Source: Rhodophyticola sp017644125 (GTDB taxonomy: Bacteria; Pseudomonadota; Alphaproteobacteria; Rhodobacterales; Rhodobacteraceae). From it: 64,000 bases of DNA. The stretch's first letter is position 1; the number at the start of each line of letters is the position of its first letter. Location of the stretch: assembly GCF_042140125.1 (NCBI RefSeq), contig NZ_CP159473.1. One strand, written 5' to 3'. The position numbers and the translations under genes were made by a program. Below, in pieces: positions 59,171 through 64,000 of this stretch. The notes under the pieces are model-generated. The model made no database searches and was not told the origin of the DNA. It was given only the letters and a program-made list of their open reading frames with translations.

Positions 59171-60595
59171 CTACAGCCCCTTTGCCTTGTAGCTCGACGC
59201 GACCCGCCCGATGGAGACGAGGAACCCGGCGGTGCGCAGGTCGGTGACATCATTGCGCGAATGCCAGACCTCGCGCATGGACTGATAGGCCACGCGCATC
59301 GTGTCATCGAGGCCCGAGCGCACCAGCTCAAGTTCATCGGCGCCGCGCAGATATTTTTCCTTGAAATTCGGGCTGAGGCTCCAGCCGAGATCCTTGTCCC
59401 GCGACAGGCGTTCAAGCTCGTTCACGATCAACTCGTGCCGCGCCTCTTCCTGACGGCGCTGCATCCGGCCGAACCGGATGTGGCTGAGATTCTTGACCCA
59501 TTCGAAATAGCTCACCGTCACCCCGCCGGCATTGGCATAGAGATCGGGAATGATGACCACGCCCTTGTGGCGCAGAACCTCGTCGGCCCCGGCGGTGATC
59601 GGCCCGTTCGCCGCCTCGATGATCAGCCGCGCCTTCACCCGGTCGGCATTGTTCATGTTGATCACGCCTTCGAGGGCGGCGGGGATCAGGATGTCGCACT
59701 CTTCCTCCAGCACCTTGCTACCCTCTTCGATATAGGTGCCGTGCGGGCAGCCGCGAACGCCGCCGTGATGCGCGATCCAGTCGCGGACGAGGGCGATATC
59801 CAGACCCGCGGCGTTGTGCAGCGCGCCATCGCGCTCCACCACATGCGTGATGATCGAACCATCTTCCTTGGAAAGGAACAGGGCCGCGTGATAGCCCACG
59901 TTTCCAAGCCCCTGGACGATCACGCGCTTGCCGTCGAGCTTGCCGTCGAGCCCGGCCTTTTTCACGTCCTCGGGATGGCGGAAGAACTCGCGAAGCGCGT
60001 ATTGCACGCCGCGGCCCGTCGCCTCGACCCGGCCCTGGATACCGCCCGCATGGGGCGGCTTGCCCGTGACGCAGGCGCGCGCGTTGATGTCGGTCGTGTT
60101 CATCCGCGCGTATTGATCGGCCATGATCGCCATTTCCCGCTCGCCCGTGCCCATATCGGGCGCCGGAACGTTCTGCGACGGGTTGATCAGATCGCGCTTG
60201 ATCAGCTCATAGGCGAACCGGCGGGTAATCTGCTCCAGCTCGTATTCCTCGTAGTGGCGCGGGTCGATGCAAAGCCCCCCTTTGGAGCCGCCGAAAGGCG
60301 CCTCCACCAGGGCGCATTTGAACGTCATCAGCGCGGCCAGCGCCTCGACCTCGTCCTGATGCACGTTGGGCGCATATCGGATGCCCCCCTTGACCGGCTC
60401 CATATGTTCCGAATGAACCGAGCGGTAGCCCGTGAAGGTCTGGATCTCGCCCCGCAGGCGCACACCGAACCGAACCACATAGGTGGAGTTGCAAACCCGG
60501 ATCTTCTCCTCCAGCCCCGGCGGCAGATCCATCAGGGCCACGGCACGGTTGAACATCAGATCGACGGATTGGCGAAAGCTCGGCTCGGTTGTCAT
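59171..60595 (-). CDS. Glutamate dehydrogenase (Glu/Leu/Phe/Val family)
   Basis: 474 residues from MTTEPSFRQSVDLMF with GGGAGG upstream. Active-site lysines are in VKGGIRYAP (K69), MTFKCALVEAPFGGSKGG (K93, K105), and the coenzyme Rossmann motif is VQGLGNVGYHAALFL. It interconverts glutamate and 2-oxoglutarate. Length and the PFGGSKGG context indicate a 50-kDa GDH of the type common in alphaproteobacteria. An in-frame upstream start would add a hydrophobic leader and is not favoured. Confidence 0.92.
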   Translation of the reverse strand: MTTEPSFRQSVDLMFNRAVALMDLPPGLEEKIRVCNSTYVVRFGVRLRGEIQTFTGYRSVHSEHMEPVKGGIRYAPNVHQDEVEALAALMTFKCALVEAPFGGSKGGLCIDPRHYEEYELEQITRRFAYELIKRDLINPSQNVPAPDMGTGEREMAIMADQYARMNTTDINARACVTGKPPHAGGIQGRVEATGRGVQYALREFFRHPEDVKKAGLDGKLDGKRVIVQGLGNVGYHAALFLSKEDGSIITHVVERDGALHNAAGLDIALVRDWIAHHGGVRGCPHGTYIEEGSKVLEEECDILIPAALEGVINMNNADRVKARLIIEAANGPITAGADEVLRHKGVVIIPDLYANAGGVTVSYFEWVKNLSHIRFGRMQRRQEEARHELIVNELERLSRDKDLGWSLSPNFKEKYLRGADELELVRSGLDDTMRVAYQSMREVWHSRNDVTDLRTAGFLVSIGRVASSYKAKGL

Positions 60596-60730
60596 GGCAT
60601 ATCCCTCCCTAGACGCATGACCTGTGGACTTGCACGGAAACAAGGCCTTGGCCAGACCCGACCACAGCCTTGGCAACAAAGCAAGAAAACACGCCACGGC
60701 AGGGACCGGGAGGCATGACTTCAAAAGCTT

Positions 60731-60767
60731 AATTACGGATTAATTGTTTGTTTCCGTATTGCAAACA
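60731..60767. promoter_or_regulatory. AT-rich dyads upstream of the vWA/TadG gene
   Basis: AATTA-CGGAT-TAATT (60731-60745) is a perfect dyad, directly followed by TGTTTG ... CAAACA (60745-60767). The block is the most AT-rich stretch between the glutamate dehydrogenase gene and the TadG-like gene and is a likely promoter/operator. Confidence 0.4.
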
Positions 60768-60883
60768 TCGCGTTTCTTCCCCTCTGCTGCCCAATTTCTG
60801 CCTTTGTTCCGGCGCACAACCGCTTCCTGGGGGATTGTGCGCAAGCGCGATGACCAATGGATTGATGCAAGGACTTGGATGTC

Positions 60884-62512
60884 ATGATCGCTCGGACACG
60901 GAAGACCCTTCAAAAACTTCGTGAAAGCGCCAGCCTTTGCGGCTTCGCGCGCGAGGAAGACGGCACAGTCACCATTTTCGGACTGATGATGTTCGTTCTG
61001 ATGATTGGTGTGGGCGGTATCGCGATCGACGTCATGCGATATGAAACGCAGCGGGTTCAGCTTCAATACACGCTGGACCGCGCCATCCTGGCCGCCGCCG
61101 CCATGACGCAGGAGGAGGATGCCGAGGTCGTCGTGCGCAATTACTTCGAGGTTTCCGGCCTTGAGAATTACCGCCTGACGATCCTGCCCGAGGAAGGGTT
61201 CAATTATCGCCGCGTCTCCGCACATGCGGAAATGGATATCAATTCGGTCTTCATGCACATGTTCGGTGTGCGCGCAATGACATCGCCCGCATATGGCGTG
61301 GCCGAAGAGCGCGTTCAGAATGTCGAAATCTCTCTCGTTCTCGATATCTCCGGTTCAATGGGCTGGAACGGCAAACTCCGCAATATGCAGACCGCCGCCC
61401 GCGAATTCGTTACCGCGGTGATGGAACCCAATGATTACGGCACCGACGAGATGCTCGTCTCGATGTCGATCGTTCCCTACAATGGCCGGGTCAATGCGGG
61501 CTCGACGATCGAAAGCGTGTTCACGCTGTCCAATGAACACAACGAATCCAGCTGCACGCGCTTTGACCAGGCCGATTTCCAGACGACCGCGATCGACCCG
61601 GCCCAACCGATCGAACGCCTGGCGCATTTCGACTACGACAACCGGGCGCGGTATTCCACGTTCCGCTGGCCGCATTGCCAGACGGACGACTATGGCGCGA
61701 TCCTGCCCTGGTCGCATAACATCGCCGCCTTGCACAGCCACATCGACAGCCTGAATGCCGATGGATGGACCGCTATCGATCTTGGCATGAAATGGGCTGT
61801 TGGTCTGCTCGACCCCGCGGCCGCTCCCGCCCTGCAGGCTCTGGAAAGCAGCGGCGTGGTGCACGGCGATTTCGTTGATCGCCCGGAGGCATTCAACGAC
61901 CGCGAAACCATGAAGATCATCGTGTTGATGACCGATGGAGAGAACACCAACCAATACGATGTGGTGCAGGAATTCAAACGCGGGCCGTCGACGATCCTGT
62001 ATCATGAAGAGGATGATCGCTGGTCGATGTATATGCCTGAAACGGGTCTCTACTGGATTCCCGATGGCGATTACGACGACGACGATGGCATATATTCGCT
62101 TAATCCCTATGATGACGGCAACGCCAACGACGGGCATGAAAGCGTCCCGCGCTCCTGGCCCTATTTCTGGGCTCGCTGGTCGGCCCGGATGATGGCGGGA
62201 GAGTTCTATTGGCATGGCAGTCGCGGATACTTTGGCGACTGGGACTACTATCGGGACTTGCGCTACAATTCGATCGAGCTTTACGCGGGCGCCAACGAAG
62301 CGGACGCAAACCTGCGCGCAATCTGCGATGCGGCCCGGGAACAGGGGATCATTGTCTTCACCATCGCCTTCGAAGCCCCCCAGCGCGGCGAAGAGGTGAT
62401 GCGGTATTGCGCCACGGAACCGGCGAATTACTATGATGTCGAAGGCGCCGAAATCAGCGAAGCCTTTGCCTCGATTGCGAACACGATCGACCAGTTGAAG
62501 CTGGTGCAGTAG
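60884..62512 (+). CDS. TadG-like protein with von Willebrand A domain
   Basis: 542 residues from ATG 60884 (AAGGA ten bases before it; the earlier TTG is too close to that site). An N-terminal TadE/TadG-type hydrophobic segment (about 30-50, GTVTIFGLMMFVLMIGVGGIAI) is followed by a vWA domain with MIDAS LVLDISGSMGW and VLMTDGENT. Between the vWA halves is an acidic, Tyr/Trp-rich insertion (about 375-460, DGDYDDDDG, PYDDGNANDG). It is probably anchored in the inner membrane with the vWA domain outside, acting in surface-fibre or pilus-related assembly. It is the first of three TadE/G-like genes. Confidence 0.85.
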   Translation: MIARTRKTLQKLRESASLCGFAREEDGTVTIFGLMMFVLMIGVGGIAIDVMRYETQRVQLQYTLDRAILAAAAMTQEEDAEVVVRNYFEVSGLENYRLTILPEEGFNYRRVSAHAEMDINSVFMHMFGVRAMTSPAYGVAEERVQNVEISLVLDISGSMGWNGKLRNMQTAAREFVTAVMEPNDYGTDEMLVSMSIVPYNGRVNAGSTIESVFTLSNEHNESSCTRFDQADFQTTAIDPAQPIERLAHFDYDNRARYSTFRWPHCQTDDYGAILPWSHNIAALHSHIDSLNADGWTAIDLGMKWAVGLLDPAAAPALQALESSGVVHGDFVDRPEAFNDRETMKIIVLMTDGENTNQYDVVQEFKRGPSTILYHEEDDRWSMYMPETGLYWIPDGDYDDDDGIYSLNPYDDGNANDGHESVPRSWPYFWARWSARMMAGEFYWHGSRGYFGDWDYYRDLRYNSIELYAGANEADANLRAICDAAREQGIIVFTIAFEAPQRGEEVMRYCATEPANYYDVEGAEISEAFASIANTIDQLKLVQ

Positions 62513-62517
62513 CCCGG

Positions 62518-63063
62518 ATGCATAGCTTCGGATATCATATCTTCCAATTCGCAAGGTCCGAGCGGGCGACGGCCACGACCGAGTTCGTGATCGTCTTTCC
62601 GATTATCCTGATCCTGTTCATCGCGGTGTTCGAAACCGCGATGATCCTGACCCGGCAGGTCATGCTGGAACGTGCCCTGGACCGGACGGTGCGCTTCCTG
62701 CGGATCACGGCCGATCTGGAGGTCACCCACGACCAGATCGCCCAGAACATCTGCGCCAATACACTGGTGATCCCGCAATGCGACGACATCCTCGTGCTCG
62801 ATCTGCGGCCGATCGACAAGACCAACTATATCCTTCCCGATGAACAGACGCTCTGCGTGAACCGCGACGGCATGGTGCGTCCGCCCAACACCTTCGATCC
62901 GGGCCGCGACGTGAATGAGGAAAACCAGCTCATGCTGATCCGGGCCTGTGCCGTGGTGGACAGGATCCTGCCGATCTCGGGTTTCGGCCTGAACCTCACC
63001 CGCGACGACACCGGCGGCATCCACATGACCTCTGCCACCGTCTTCGTCAACGAGCCATCCTAG
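62518..63063 (+). CDS. TadE/TadG-like pseudopilin protein
   Basis: 181 residues. The N-terminal signature EFVIVFPIILILFIAVFETAMIL (about 22-44) has the Glu and hydrophobic run of TadE-type pseudopilins. The remainder is extracytoplasmic with Cys residues in ICANTL, QCDD, TLC and RAC that may form disulphides. It lies five bases after the previous stop. It is likely processed or assembled with the vWA protein. Confidence 0.8.
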   Translation: MHSFGYHIFQFARSERATATTEFVIVFPIILILFIAVFETAMILTRQVMLERALDRTVRFLRITADLEVTHDQIAQNICANTLVIPQCDDILVLDLRPIDKTNYILPDEQTLCVNRDGMVRPPNTFDPGRDVNEENQLMLIRACAVVDRILPISGFGLNLTRDDTGGIHMTSATVFVNEPS

Positions 63064-63069
63064 GAACAC

Positions 63070-63696
63070 ATGATGAAACGCCTGATAAGACGATACATGC
63101 GCGAAGACGACGCGGCCGTCGCGTTCGAGGCCGTCATCATCACACCGATCCTCGCCTGGCTTTTCGTAGGCAGCTTCGTCTTCTTCGACGCATTCCGGAC
63201 TTACAACACCTCGCTCAAGGCGACCTACGCGGTGGCCGACGTTCTGTCGCGGGAGACCGACTGGATCTATGGCTCGGATATCGAAGGGCTGGCGGATGTG
63301 TTCCAGCATATCACACGAAACGTGGAGCAATCCTCGTTGCGGGTGACGCAGGTACGCAGAAGCACGAGCGAATACAGGATCGACTGGTCCTATGCCACGG
63401 ACGGCACGGCGCGGCTTTTCAACTCCAACATTCCCGCAATCCAGTCGCAACTGCCGAATATGGTCTTTGGCGAAAGGATCATCGTGGTTGAAACCTTCTT
63501 GCCCTATCGCCCCGCTTTCAATGTGGGGTTGCGCCCGCTTGAGTTCACGAACTTCACCGTGACCCGCCCCCGTTTTGCCGGCCAACTGCAATTCGACGAT
63601 GGCAGTGACCCGTTGTACTGCGGCAGCAGCTGCAACTTCGGTGACGGCGACGAGGAACCCGATCCCGACACGGATAGCGGCCCTGCGGGCAGTTAA
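63070..63696 (+). CDS. TadE-like pseudopilin protein
   Basis: 208 residues. The N-terminal AFEAVIITPILAWLFVGSFVFF (about 18-39) gives the TadE-type membrane segment with its conserved Glu. The extracytoplasmic domain has a CGSSC motif and an acidic DGDEEPDPDTDSG tail. It starts six bases after the previous gene, completing a three-gene operon. A GNRA/UUCG-type hairpin follows. Confidence 0.8.
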   Translation: MMKRLIRRYMREDDAAVAFEAVIITPILAWLFVGSFVFFDAFRTYNTSLKATYAVADVLSRETDWIYGSDIEGLADVFQHITRNVEQSSLRVTQVRRSTSEYRIDWSYATDGTARLFNSNIPAIQSQLPNMVFGERIIVVETFLPYRPAFNVGLRPLEFTNFTVTRPRFAGQLQFDDGSDPLYCGSSCNFGDGDEEPDPDTDSGPAGS

Positions 63697-63704
63697 GTCA
63701 CGCG

Positions 63705-63722
63705 GCGACGCTTCGGTGTCGC
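63705..63722 (+). terminator. UUCG-loop hairpin after the TadE-like genes
   Basis: GCGACGC-TTCG-GTGTCGC: a seven-bp stem (one G-T wobble) with a very stable UUCG loop, eight bases after the stop. It has no long U-tract, so termination is probable but not certain. Confidence 0.45.
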
Positions 63723-63808
63723 GGACGCGCTTTCGCTTGTCACATCTCCATTGAATAGTCCTCTGGAAACCGGTTGACTGGACAGCGGTGACCAAGGGGA
63801 GATGGCGC

Positions 63809-64000
63809 ATGCGCTATTCGGGGCTTCAGGTTCTGGCACAGGGCCTGATGGGCAACAGGGGCTGGAAACCCGTGTGGCGCGACCCCGAACCCAAACCCGC
63901 ATACGACATCGTCATTATCGGCGGCGGCGGCCATGGGCTGGCAACCGCCTACTACCTCGCCAGGGAACACGGGCTCGGCAACATCGCCGTGCTGGAAAAG
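63809..64000 (+). CDS. soxB: Sarcosine oxidase beta subunit, 3' end outside window
   Basis: 64 residues visible from MRYSGLQVLAQGLMG, with AGGGGAG nine bases before the ATG. The FAD-binding dinucleotide motif is VIIGGGGHGLATAYYLA, followed by LGNIAVLEK. This matches the beta subunit of heterotetrameric sarcosine oxidase, which oxidises N-methylglycine; its usual partners soxD, soxA and soxG would lie beyond the window. Identification rests on the N-terminus only. Confidence 0.85.
   Translation, partial: MRYSGLQVLAQGLMGNRGWKPVWRDPEPKPAYDIVIIGGGGHGLATAYYLAREHGLGNIAVLEK

Overview
The window reads as chromosomal DNA of a Rhodobacteraceae-type alphaproteobacterium. It is GC-rich and carries an adenosylcobalamin-dependent ribonucleotide reductase, homospermidine synthase, several small families typical of the group (DUF1127, DUF1489, DUF1523, DUF2161, Hint-domain protein), a RibB with a RibX-like tail and, at the right edge, the start of a heterotetrameric sarcosine oxidase beta subunit. 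Assignments rest on protein motifs and gene order read by eye; no database search was run. I see no rRNA or tRNA gene, CRISPR array, transposase or integrase.

Layout. 1-5645: end of deoC, a tandem aldehyde dehydrogenase, small membrane proteins and an M20 deacylase. 5727-12840, minus strand: tolB-tolA-tolR-tolQ-ybgC-unknown-ruvB-ruvA-ruvC, a classic envelope/recombination cluster but with no pal after tolB. 13177-18333: DUF1127 protein, prmA, an MFS transporter, a methyltransferase and homospermidine synthase. 18535-20953: a tightly overlapping three-gene unit of retropepsin-like Zn-protease family protein, RimK and an AspA/AstE deacylase. 21073-27220: rpsD, Hint-domain protein, LpxR-like outer-membrane enzyme, nrdJ and small proteins. 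28566-30631: a two-gene unit of a coiled-coil membrane protein and a membrane-anchored ClpP-like protein.

30763-40841 is the nrdR-ribD / ribE-orf-orf-ribB-ribH-nusB cluster on the minus strand. It is interrupted by an oppositely oriented capsule cassette (KpsS-like, polysaccharide-export lipoprotein, KpsC-like) between ribD and ribE. The RibB C-terminal domain lacks GTP cyclohydrolase II residues, so a separate ribA is expected elsewhere. 41291-49305 holds dodecin, YjbQ, rpmB, a copper-chaperone pair, sirtuin, tyrosine phosphatase, leucine-dehydrogenase-like gene with divergent Lrp regulator, and a small ParB-like protein.

49385-55019 is the most unusual part: an alanine-rich repeat protein, a lepA gene broken by exactly eight single-base insertions with perfectly preserved coding between them, a lower-GC orphan gene, and 1.2 kb without a credible gene that holds a 47-bp direct repeat and several hairpins. 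55020-60595 returns to housekeeping and small membrane genes, ending with a glutamate dehydrogenase. 60884-63696 is a three-gene set of TadE/TadG-like pseudopilin-type proteins, the first with a von Willebrand A domain.
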